Assembly (NCBI GenBank): GCA_905210905.1
Contig: CAJLYQ010000027.1
Coordinates: 1 to 22,947, forward strand
Direction: 5' to 3'
DNA length: 22,947 nucleotides
From: an uncultured Christensenella sp.
Lineage (GTDB): Bacteria > Bacillota > Clostridia > Christensenellales > DTU072
Of this stretch, positions 16,201-22,947 are shown piece after piece (the stretch's first letter is position 1; the number at the start of each line of letters is the position of its first letter). The position numbers were made by a program, and so were the translations under genes. Under the pieces are notes generated by a model, which searched no databases, was not told where the DNA came from, and saw only the letters and a program-made list of their open reading frames with translations.

Positions 16201-18473
16201 GTGCCTATCTCCGCTAAAACGTTCGATTTTATATCCGCTTTTTCGAGATAACGGCAATCCGAAAACGCAAAATCGCCTACGGCAAGGAACTGTCCGTTTT
16301 CGTTTTGCGACGCAATCTGAGTTTCTATTCCCTTGATCGCCGTTCCTCTGAACGCGTATTCGTCGATTATTCTCAGCGGATTTTTTATGAACAGAATATC
16401 CGATCCGTCCGAAGTAAAACCTTTCAGGTTAACGCAACCGTCGAATGCGAACGCGTCTATACGTTCGAGCACTGCGTTTTCCGATACGTCGACAATTCTT
16501 AAGGCTTTGTTATTATTGAACGCGCCTTCGGCAATTCTTTTTACTCTCGGATCGAGAACGTAAACGTCCTTAACTTTGCCGTCGGCGGTCTTCTCTCCTA
16601 TATACTTATATAAAGTTTCGTTTGCTATAATCGCCACGTTTTCGGACTTTTTAATCCAGGGCGTATCGTCGAAAGCGTTATCGCATACTCTTTCGAGTTC
16701 ATTCGGTAAAACCACGTTTTGCAGTGAAATACAGTCCTTAAAAGCGTATTCGGCAATGGAACTAACGAGATATTCGACGCCGTTTATCTCCGTTGCGTCC
16801 GGTATCGTCACTTCTTTTGTCGTACGGGTAAAACCTATGATTTCCGCAGTTCTTTCTCTTACGTCGAAGTATTTGCCGTTTATCAAACGGAAAAGCATTA
16901 CTTCGCCGTTATCGTTTTCGTCGGAATAAACGCTGTTTACTTTGCCGAGATCGGTCACGATTTTATCGTAAACGGTCGGAAACATAGATTTGTATGCGTT
17001 TTCTTCGTCGAACCCGACGTAAACGGACGAAATTTGTTCGGAAAACAAGTCGTTCCCTACGATTTTCAGGTCGGACGCTTTAAGTTTCGTAAAGTCGACG
17101 TGGTCGATATGCGCGCTGTCGAAAGCGTGGCTTCCGATGGAAGTAACCGCCGACTGAACGGATATGCTTCCCAGAACGGCGTTGTAGAAAGCGTAATCGC
17201 TGATTTCGGTAACTTGCGCCTCCAGCGAATAAGTCGCGGCGACTCTTCCTGCCGGGTAAGCGAGAAGCACCGAACGTTGGTTCATATAAAGAACGCCGCG
17301 TTCGTGGGAGAACACCTGCGAACCTGCGTCTACGTTGAACGACTGCAAGGAAGAACAGTTGTTAAACGCTCCTTCTTCGATAGATATAATCGTTGACGGA
17401 ATGGTTATTTTCGTCAATTTTTTTGCGTTTGCGCCCGAAAAAGCGTCTTTCGTTATGGCAATTACGTTTTGTCCGTCGCTTTGCGCGGGAACGGAAAGTT
17501 CGGTCAACGCGCCGTCGTACGAAACGATGGCCTTACCGTCGACTTTTTTACCTGCATACAATACGGAAACGGACGTATACGCAAAGCCCGTAGGCGTCCA
17601 CACCGCGTAAAACGTAGCGTCTTTTTTAATTTCGTAAGGGAACTCGACAAAACCGTCGGTTATTTGTCCGGAAGTAGCCTCTTCTCTCGTAATCTCCTGT
17701 TCCGTCCACCCCATAAAAACGTAATCTTCCATCGTCATTTCCGCTTTGATATCGTTTGCGGAATCTATGGTCTTCGCCTTGTATTGCGGAACGTTTACGT
17801 TGGGGTTAAACGTAACGAAGTTAACCGAATAAGTAAAATCTTCGCAAAAAGCCTTATAGGTTTTGTTATCGTCCATTACGACGGAAGTCGTTCTTTGATT
17901 GTCGATAACTTTACCGTCGCAAGTCCAGTAAGAGAAAACTTTGCCTTCGATCTCGTTCCAGTCTATGGTCACGGTCGAACCTTTCGCAAAATAACCGCTG
18001 TACACGTCTCCGTCGAAAGTCTGAGTGATTTTTACGCCGTCCACGCTTATCGGTCGTCCGCCCTCGATCGTCAGATTAACGTTAACATCGTCCGGGTCCA
18101 GCAAATAAACGTTAAAACTACATTTGCAGTTTTCGTAAACGACGTCGATTTTTTGCATTCCTTTAAGTTTTAACTTCGCCGCACAGCCTGCGCCGAGATA
18201 TTCTTCGGCGAGAGCAACTTTTTCCACAACGTTGTTTCCGTCTTCGTCCAACTCGTCGTACATCACCAAAAGCGTGATTTGCGACAATCTCACGTCGCCG
18301 GAATATGCGCCGACGGGAATAGTATTTTTATCTACGGAAACGGAAATAACTTTGCGTTCCGGCTTTTCGTCGTCCGTTTTGTCGCCGTTTCCGCCGATCG
18401 TACACGCCGTTGCCACAGCAACGATTAACGTAACTACAAACAAAATCGCTAAAACTCTAAATACTTTTTTCAT
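13263..18473 (-). CDS. giant BspA-like/InlB-repeat surface lipoprotein with C-terminal GLUG-like repeats
   Basis: Predicted exported lipoprotein of 1736 aa. The signal peptide ends at ATAC, making Cys24 the likely lipidated residue; Ala at -3 is unusual for a lipobox. Domains in order are an Ig-like module (about 41-125), a beta-module (130-212), an InlB/Flg_new-type repeat ending in YAVW (213-292), and BspA-type leucine-rich repeats (about 330-1030) with recurring AF and I-x-I-P patterns. Further InlB-like modules ending in a W fall at about 1080-1427, then GLUG-like repeats (about 1480-1600) and an unrecognised tail. There is no LPXTG motif, so anchoring should be by lipid. The family mediates adhesion or binding in some bacteria; the ligand here is unknown. 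The gene lies 3 bp after a colinear paralogue. GGGAG is 6 nt before the ATG, so the two genes are co-transcribed. Confidence 0.88.
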   Translation of the reverse strand: MKKVFRVLAILFVVTLIVAVATACTIGGNGDKTDDEKPERKVISVSVDKNTIPVGAYSGDVRLSQITLLVMYDELDEDGNNVVEKVALAEEYLGAGCAAKLKLKGMQKIDVVYENCKCSFNVYLLDPDDVNVNLTIEGGRPISVDGVKITQTFDGDVYSGYFAKGSTVTIDWNEIEGKVFSYWTCDGKVIDNQRTTSVVMDDNKTYKAFCEDFTYSVNFVTFNPNVNVPQYKAKTIDSANDIKAEMTMEDYVFMGWTEQEITREEATSGQITDGFVEFPYEIKKDATFYAVWTPTGFAYTSVSVLYAGKKVDGKAIVSYDGALTELSVPAQSDGQNVIAITKDAFSGANAKKLTKITIPSTIISIEEGAFNNCSSLQSFNVDAGSQVFSHERGVLYMNQRSVLLAYPAGRVAATYSLEAQVTEISDYAFYNAVLGSISVQSAVTSIGSHAFDSAHIDHVDFTKLKASDLKIVGNDLFSEQISSVYVGFDEENAYKSMFPTVYDKIVTDLGKVNSVYSDENDNGEVMLFRLINGKYFDVRERTAEIIGFTRTTKEVTIPDATEINGVEYLVSSIAEYAFKDCISLQNVVLPNELERVCDNAFDDTPWIKKSENVAIIANETLYKYIGEKTADGKVKDVYVLDPRVKRIAEGAFNNNKALRIVDVSENAVLERIDAFAFDGCVNLKGFTSDGSDILFIKNPLRIIDEYAFRGTAIKGIETQIASQNENGQFLAVGDFAFSDCRYLEKADIKSNVLAEIGTNSFTGCYSLEAINVSVENNKYNSFDGILYEITGRNGNENVYTLFRYPSAKMLGSFNPSKPGENEIYVTSLGEYCLEYANIGALEIEESVSFSNANSVFVPSLTFVKFNTKTTLNDALYERILGSSDPEKIVFSEALSNNYVNAFFGRDAELINDKATTVVPYEFETVNGLLIAKKTDYSAIKIVGSDRSSDADELVVPQIITVKNGENSDISFDIKSIGGYAFFGYNLKTLIVNSVDRFESNALGGAFGLKTLGIETLVGGNLIPAIDETSFGENYEDRITVVVKNDPEEENGYFDTWRGLIDIFTYVDESGNVRTAAKNLVYGQPFFVLTYLDKDEKSHTALICRDVVTEEELNSLNGKRGGYSVGGWISVTEKGDIIDFSEMGADGYKIEKNMVIRCEWIADEYTVYFVITDDITLNFGEKSPEKVDENKYKYVLKFGEKYDFSVIDANQNVYNFEKWQSEDGTTKVEIKGEWSTVLDGREIVLVPLRTEKEYKIIYDRSVTVIENGQIVREKIVYYGKQYKLGIPEAEGYEFVEWQMLTEDGECLTLTDSNGVGLTEWRIASNEGVTVYPRWKAKDITVTLYLTSYKEQDNKRLYMKTQATYGDDGYVFGLTINDIQQEYRTEYVDLIEFFAGWSDVNGLIYTDATGAAIREWDKVNDAEMYAVWPQFVDGYEKLKEVIDSDDKASIVLVNDVTVGENRFAEYNGVFNGNNHSVFVNATSENGGLFDVNNGTIKNVRFVIDVDFALSDTKTTRFGGICGLNNGFVENVNAEITSDVEIGAFSGTFFFGGLVGINAGELKQISYTVNGFEVSVAGSDGVPYVGSVVGLNKSYVDVDVEIHGFKVLYDGKPYARQTDTIGSVAGANALITESGAVTEGVFVGSCRLTGVSYAEEYETYEESADALKAYSEGRWESVYGELYYYSGNKICPANETYSSEITYYKKVTTKKDIFLNSGNRFGANRGGNYAEFSFSTVEK

Positions 18474-18476
18474 ACA

Positions 18477-21400
18477 TTACTCCCATTTCGCGCAAACTAC
18501 GTAATCGTCCGAAGAAGTTTCCGACCATACGTCGAGCGACTTGCCGTTTTCGTCGGTAATCTGCGTTTTCGTTTCGCCCGTAACGAGTTCCCATCCGACG
18601 AAACGTTTTCCTTCTTCGCCCGTCGGAACGGAAAGTTCGAATTCTTTCCCGAAGAAAACTGTTCTTTCTCCGAAATCTTCATCGCCGTTTTTAAGCGTAA
18701 GTTTATATCCGATAATCAGCAAAAGTTCCGCTTCGCCTTCGAAATCGTAAGACCATACGCCGCTCGATTCGATAATCGTATCGCCCGAGTAAAACTTATA
18801 AAACGTATACTTGCCGCCGCCGCGCAACGGTTCGAACGCATAGTTTTCGGCGTAAACCGCTCTCGTTTCGTACTTAACCAATCCCGTTTCGTTTTTGGAA
18901 ACGAATTCGAAGTTTTCGTCGAAAACGACGTTTTCGGACGCATAAACGTAAACCACGTATTCTTTCGGCGTAAACACGCAGGTCAGAATTTGGTTGTATT
19001 CAAGCAAATATTCGTCGAATACGGAAATGATCTCTCCGTCGTTTCTCTCAAAGGAAGTTACGTCGTAACCTTTCTTTCCTATCGCCGCTTTGATTGCGGC
19101 AAGTTCTTCGGCGGTAACTTTTTCGTATTGCAGTTCGACGAAAACTTTTTCTTCGCCGTTAAGATATTCTATTACGGCAAACGCACCTTTCGAATCGTTT
19201 ATAAGATACTTCGCCGCTTTTCTGTTTGCGCTTACGCCGTAAGTAAAGAATTCAAGTCCTTTGCGCCAGTTTTCGACGGAATCGTATAATTCCGCACCGT
19301 TTCTATAGTCGTAAATAAACAGACCGTTGCCGAATTTGCCGCCGAATACTTCGCTGCCCAGTTTGGATATAAAATCGCCGTTAAGGTCGAGTTTCGTCAT
19401 CTCGTACGCTTCGGTGAAAGCGTAGTTGCAAAGTTCGTCTATTCTTCTTAAAGATACTTCTTTTAGTTTTCCGCCGAAGAACGAGTACGCAAGCACGCGT
19501 TTTTTACCGTTTGCCACGAAATTCGCAACCGAGCCGTCTGTGTATTTGTAAGCGTACAATTCTTCCGGGACGGTAACCGACGCCGCGGAACGGGAAGTTC
19601 TCACTACGGCGACAGTGCCGTTTTCTGCGTTTAATCCGTAAAGAACGTTATCGTCGAAATATTCGCCGTCCGAATTATAAGCATAGAAGAACTTGTACGG
19701 CACGGAAGTTTTATCCTTTTCCGCCTGAACGACGCTGTCGTTATAGAACTTTCTTCTGTTTGCGTCCACCATTACGTTTTCGGGTATAACTACGTAAGTC
19801 GGCTGCGCTTTCGTGAAAATGTCTTTATAGTTTTTAGTCGGATTGCTCTTGAACAGAACGTAAGTAAGTCCTTTTACGTCGATTGCGTCGGAATCGATTA
19901 CAGTGGTCGCTTCCGGTATAATCAACGCTCCGATATTTGCGTCTTTTAACGAGTACGGCGCAAATTCCGTAACTTTTAATGTCGTATAGTAGTAATAATT
20001 TTCTTTTTCAGCGTCGTAGAGCAAAAATCTTTCTTTTCCGCTTCCGTCGATTACGCTGAAAGTTTTTTCGCCGTCCGGCGTGCCGTTTACGATTTCCGTA
20101 GTTTCCCGTAACGGGCGTTCGCCGTACAGAATAACGCCGTCGTGTCCGCTCTGCAATTTTGTTTCGTCTTCCACGAACACCGTCATAAACAAATCGGTTT
20201 TCGCTCCGTCGAAGTATACGTCGCCTACTTTCGTTTTTTCGTTGCGTCCGATATAAAGGGTTTCGTCTTTGGTTATCGACGAAGCGTAATTCCTTTCGGT
20301 AGTAACGGACGGATCGAATTCTCCGCAAATTTTTCCCGCAGGGTAGCAAAGTAACGTATATCCGTCGTCGTTCTTTTGATACAAAACGCCGTCGTAGACT
20401 TCAAAACGGGCGTTTTCTCCGTCGATTTCGAACTTTTCAAGCGCGGTACAACCGACGAACGCGGTGTTTGCGATAGCGTTCAATCCTACCGGCATCTGAA
20501 CGAACGACAACAAATCGCACTTACCGAAAGCGTACTCGCCTATCTCTTTCCAGTCGTGTACGGTGGTTCTGTCTTCCGGTTGTATCGTAACTCCGGTGAC
20601 GGCGGTGCCGTAAAACGCGTACGCTCCGATTTTTTCGACTTCTTTTTTCAGATAAAGTCCGTTGCCGTTTTCGTTGCGTTTACACTTAAATCCGCGGAAA
20701 TCGACGCAACCGTAGAATACGTACGCCGCAATCGTTCTCAACGAAGCGTTGTCCGTTACGTCAAGATATTTTAATCCGATTTTACCCGAAAACGCGCCTT
20801 CCGCTATTTTGTCTATTCTTACCGAACCGAGTTTCACCGTTTCGGCGTTTCCGAGATACTTATAATACACTTCGTTTGCGATAATCGCGTCCGAAGTAAG
20901 TTTTTCCGCCCACGGCGTATCGTCGAGCGCGCCGTCGCATATTCTTTCGAGTTTGCTTCCGGCAGGTATACGGAATTCGTTTAAGTCGGTGCAACGGGCG
21001 AAAGCGGACGGTCCTAAGGACGTTATCGTGTATCCGAACGCGTCCTGCGTGTAAATCTGCAAGGTGTATGCGTTTACGTCTCTTGACGTGGTTAAAATCT
21101 CGGCGGTTTTTCCGCTTAATTCGAAGTTTACGTTTTGAATTACCCTATAAACGGTAGTCGCCTTTTTGCCGTCGGGTTCAACCGTCGAATAAGAACCTAT
21201 TTTATCGAGCGTGTTTCTGCTCGTCACGATTTTATCAGCAAATCTCGTAAAATCGTAGGACGCTTTTTCTATAATGCTCTTTTTGCTTTCGGCAACGCAA
21301 ATTTGCGAAACGTTGCCGTTGAATATATAATTCGCAACGTTAATTTCGCTTGGGTTTACGTCGTAAAAATCGACGTACGATATAGTTGCGCCGTCGAAAG

Positions 21401-22697
21401 CGCGACTTCCTATCCTCTTAACGTTGCTTCCGAGCGTAATTCCGCCTACAGCCGCGTCGAAAAACGCTTTTTCCGCTATTTCCGTCGTTTCTTCGGGAAC
21501 GACGTAAACCGCTTTTACTTTTGCGGCGGGATAGGAATAAAGTTTTTTCTTCTCAGCGTCGAACAAAACTCCGTCGTCGGAAAGGAAATTCTCCGAACCG
21601 GTCGAAACCGCTATTTCGGTAAGTCGAGTACATTGCGCAAAAGCGCCTTCTCCTACCGTTTTTAACGAAGAAGGTAACGTTATTTTCGTAATAACTTCGC
21701 ATTTCGGAGCCTTGAAAGCGTCGGCGTAGATTTCGATAACGGGCTCGCCGTCGTAAGTTTCGGGTATAACGAGTTCGGTCACTTCGCCGTCGAACGCTGC
21801 CACCGCATATCCGTCGGTAATTTTACGATAAGTAATTCCTATCGGCGTCCATACTCCGTAAAGCGTCGTGTCGCGCGTAACGCCGTAAGGGAAAGTAATG
21901 CGATTGAGTTTATACCCCGAACGGGCGGCGGTTTCGTCTATCTCGTCGGTAGTCCAACCGAGAAAAACGTATCCGTCTTTTTCGAGCGTTTCGATATCTC
22001 GTTCGTTCAATACGTTGGTCGTTTTGGGTTTAACCGACAAATCGTCGAATCCCGTCACGAAAGAAACAGTGTTAAAAACGGACGAAGAATACGCTCTGTA
22101 TTCGACGTCGGAGTTTACCGTAACGTTTATTATGCTCTCTCCCGCTATTTCTACGTTGTCTACGGTCCAGCGATCGAAGTGTCTGCCTTCAACGGTTTTC
22201 CAGATAAGTGTAAGAACCGTTCCCGCCTCGTAAGAATCGGAAAAACTTTCGCCGTCGGCAGGTATAACAGGCGCGACGATTGCCTCGCCGTTTATTGCGG
22301 ACACGTATCCGCCCACCACTCTCACCGTATAAAACGAAGAAGTCGCAAGAACGAGTTTTAAGTTGATTTTAGTGGAAAAACCGTCGTAAGAAACTCTTAT
22401 TTGTCTCATTCCGGGCTGCGCGCCGTCACGAACTTTGGACAGATCCGAAGAGTCGATCATACTTTCGGTAAGAAAAACCGTCTTTTTTTCGCCGTCGGCG
22501 TATTCGACGATCAAAGAAATAGTCGAAAAGTCGATTTGTCCTATTACGAATTCGGTATCCGGAACCTGCGGAGTCAGAGATATTACTTTTTTTTCGGTCA
22601 TTCCCGTTCCGCCGTTTTCCGAACAAGCCGCAAATGCAAAAAGCGAAACGGCGATAAACAAAACAACCACAACAGTTAAGAAACTTTTTTTATTCAT
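18477..22697 (-). CDS. giant BspA-like/InlB-repeat surface lipoprotein, first of a tandem pair
   Basis: Predicted exported lipoprotein of 1406 aa. The N-terminal basic and hydrophobic segment ends at FAAC, making Cys25 the likely lipid site; Phe at -3 is atypical. An Ig-like module (about 36-115), a beta-module (122-204) and an InlB/Flg_new-type repeat ending in YGVW (208-283) lead into BspA-type leucine-rich repeats (about 300-800). These include the DDTPW and IIANE/YKYLG motifs at about 592-615, which the next gene shares. After a less regular stretch (about 800-1150) come InlB-like modules, the last ending at CAKWE at the C-terminus. It aligns in order with the downstream paralogue but stops where that protein has residue 1335, lacking the GLUG part. 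Transcription starts at a promoter about 40 bp upstream. GGGAG is 7 nt before the ATG. Function beyond surface binding cannot be inferred. Confidence 0.87.
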   Translation of the reverse strand: MNKKSFLTVVVVLFIAVSLFAFAACSENGGTGMTEKKVISLTPQVPDTEFVIGQIDFSTISLIVEYADGEKKTVFLTESMIDSSDLSKVRDGAQPGMRQIRVSYDGFSTKINLKLVLATSSFYTVRVVGGYVSAINGEAIVAPVIPADGESFSDSYEAGTVLTLIWKTVEGRHFDRWTVDNVEIAGESIINVTVNSDVEYRAYSSSVFNTVSFVTGFDDLSVKPKTTNVLNERDIETLEKDGYVFLGWTTDEIDETAARSGYKLNRITFPYGVTRDTTLYGVWTPIGITYRKITDGYAVAAFDGEVTELVIPETYDGEPVIEIYADAFKAPKCEVITKITLPSSLKTVGEGAFAQCTRLTEIAVSTGSENFLSDDGVLFDAEKKKLYSYPAAKVKAVYVVPEETTEIAEKAFFDAAVGGITLGSNVKRIGSRAFDGATISYVDFYDVNPSEINVANYIFNGNVSQICVAESKKSIIEKASYDFTRFADKIVTSRNTLDKIGSYSTVEPDGKKATTVYRVIQNVNFELSGKTAEILTTSRDVNAYTLQIYTQDAFGYTITSLGPSAFARCTDLNEFRIPAGSKLERICDGALDDTPWAEKLTSDAIIANEVYYKYLGNAETVKLGSVRIDKIAEGAFSGKIGLKYLDVTDNASLRTIAAYVFYGCVDFRGFKCKRNENGNGLYLKKEVEKIGAYAFYGTAVTGVTIQPEDRTTVHDWKEIGEYAFGKCDLLSFVQMPVGLNAIANTAFVGCTALEKFEIDGENARFEVYDGVLYQKNDDGYTLLCYPAGKICGEFDPSVTTERNYASSITKDETLYIGRNEKTKVGDVYFDGAKTDLFMTVFVEDETKLQSGHDGVILYGERPLRETTEIVNGTPDGEKTFSVIDGSGKERFLLYDAEKENYYYYTTLKVTEFAPYSLKDANIGALIIPEATTVIDSDAIDVKGLTYVLFKSNPTKNYKDIFTKAQPTYVVIPENVMVDANRRKFYNDSVVQAEKDKTSVPYKFFYAYNSDGEYFDDNVLYGLNAENGTVAVVRTSRSAASVTVPEELYAYKYTDGSVANFVANGKKRVLAYSFFGGKLKEVSLRRIDELCNYAFTEAYEMTKLDLNGDFISKLGSEVFGGKFGNGLFIYDYRNGAELYDSVENWRKGLEFFTYGVSANRKAAKYLINDSKGAFAVIEYLNGEEKVFVELQYEKVTAEELAAIKAAIGKKGYDVTSFERNDGEIISVFDEYLLEYNQILTCVFTPKEYVVYVYASENVVFDENFEFVSKNETGLVKYETRAVYAENYAFEPLRGGGKYTFYKFYSGDTIIESSGVWSYDFEGEAELLLIIGYKLTLKNGDEDFGERTVFFGKEFELSVPTGEEGKRFVGWELVTGETKTQITDENGKSLDVWSETSSDDYVVCAKWE

Positions 22698-22736
22698 ATC
22701 AGGACTCCCGATCGACTAGTCTTTAATAATATAAAT

Positions 22737-22765
22737 ACTATAACATAGGTTAAAATAAAAATCAA
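22737..22765 (-). promoter_or_regulatory. sigma-A type promoter with extended -10 for the lipoprotein pair
   Basis: On the minus strand the -35 TTGATT (22760-22765) is followed by a 17 bp spacer and the -10 TATAGT (22737-22742), preceded by TGT, an extended -10 (TGn). The predicted start near 22730 gives a leader of about 33 nt. It lies between the upstream terminator and the first lipoprotein gene, where a promoter is expected. Confidence 0.78.
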
Positions 22766-22814
22766 TACCCATTCAACGGAAATCGCCGTCCGCAAACGTA
22801 AAATTTGTGAATAA

Positions 22815-22844
22815 AAACAAAAAAAAAAGCGACGATAAAGCCGC
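22815..22844 (-). terminator. intrinsic terminator of the gene entering from the right edge
   Basis: On the minus strand GCGGC (22840-22844) pairs with GTCGC (22829-22833, one G-U pair) around a 6-nt loop. Ten T residues (22819-22828) and then more T-rich sequence follow. It lies about 30 bp after the TAA at 22875. The stem is short but the T-tract is strong. Confidence 0.65.
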
Positions 22845-22874
22845 GTTCGATAAAAATTATGAGATACACGCCGA

Positions 22875-22947
22875 TTACAAGCCGAAAAATTCTTTTTTTC
22901 GTGCGCATACGTCGTCGATTCTTTCTATATACTCTCTGAATCCTTTT
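22875..22947 (-). CDS. C-terminal end of an unidentified gene, cut by the window edge
   Basis: Only the last 23 codons and the TAA are visible. The peptide is charged and helical in character (FREYIERIDDVCARKKEFF, then Gly-Leu). The frame is open to the window end and a terminator lies just downstream, which together suggest a real gene. The fragment is too short to identify. Confidence 0.5.
   Translation of the reverse strand, partial: KGFREYIERIDDVCARKKEFFGL

Noticed and set aside
22698..22736. Short GACTAGTC palindrome and possible 4 bp hairpin covering the ribosome site of the first lipoprotein gene
   Set aside because: The pairing is too short to be stable, and no riboswitch or RNA thermometer features are visible in the roughly 33-nt leader.
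22762..22908. A 48-codon minus-strand frame with a hydrophobic product starting at an ATG in the partial gene
   Set aside because: It has no Shine-Dalgarno, overlaps the end of the partial gene, runs through the terminator T-tract (giving its Phe run) and ends in the lipoprotein promoter -35.

Overview
The window looks like a chromosomal segment of a low-to-moderate GC Gram-positive bacterium of the Clostridia. Support comes from AGGAGG-type ribosome binding sites, sigma-A type promoters, TTG starts, a short rhodanese-less ThiI beside its own cysteine desulfurase, MutS2 with an Smr domain, a four-cysteine PheS, and lipoproteins built from BspA-type and InlB-type modules. These lipoproteins resemble those of gut Christensenellales-like genomes, but that placement is inference. 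I see no rRNA, tRNA, CRISPR array, insertion sequence or phage gene.

Layout: one gene on the + strand, a class A penicillin-binding protein (16-2262), overlaps tail to tail with a long minus-strand gene train. Read in the direction of transcription, the minus strand holds four parts. (1) The last 23 codons of an unidentified gene (22875-22947), followed by a T-tract terminator (22815-22844). (2) A sigma-A promoter (22737-22765) driving two tandem paralogous giant lipoproteins of 1406 and 1736 residues, only 3 bp apart. (3) A 116 bp gap with a weak AT-only hairpin and a good sigma-A promoter (13175-13203). (4) A tightly packed operon pheS-pheT-U32 peptidase family-mutS2-small cysteine-rich membrane protein-cysteine desulfurase-thiI. 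From pheT to the desulfurase every neighbouring pair overlaps (14, 4, 17 and 20 bp); thiI follows after 30 bp.

The pheS-thiI operon has a common theme of translation and RNA upkeep. PheST charges tRNA-Phe, U32/DUF3656 relatives hydroxylate RNA bases, MutS2 is known in Bacillus subtilis as a collided-ribosome factor as well as a MutS homologue, and the NifZ-type desulfurase plus ThiI makes 4-thiouridine in tRNA. The one unknown in this set is the 166-residue cysteine-rich protein between mutS2 and the desulfurase gene.

The two lipoproteins occupy about 40% of the window. They are colinear over most of their length, and the larger one carries about 400 extra C-terminal residues with GLUG-like repeats. 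They are probably cell-surface adhesion or binding proteins, but no ligand can be read from the sequence. I found no clear evidence of an entirely new system. The best leads are the lipoprotein pair and the cysteine-rich protein.
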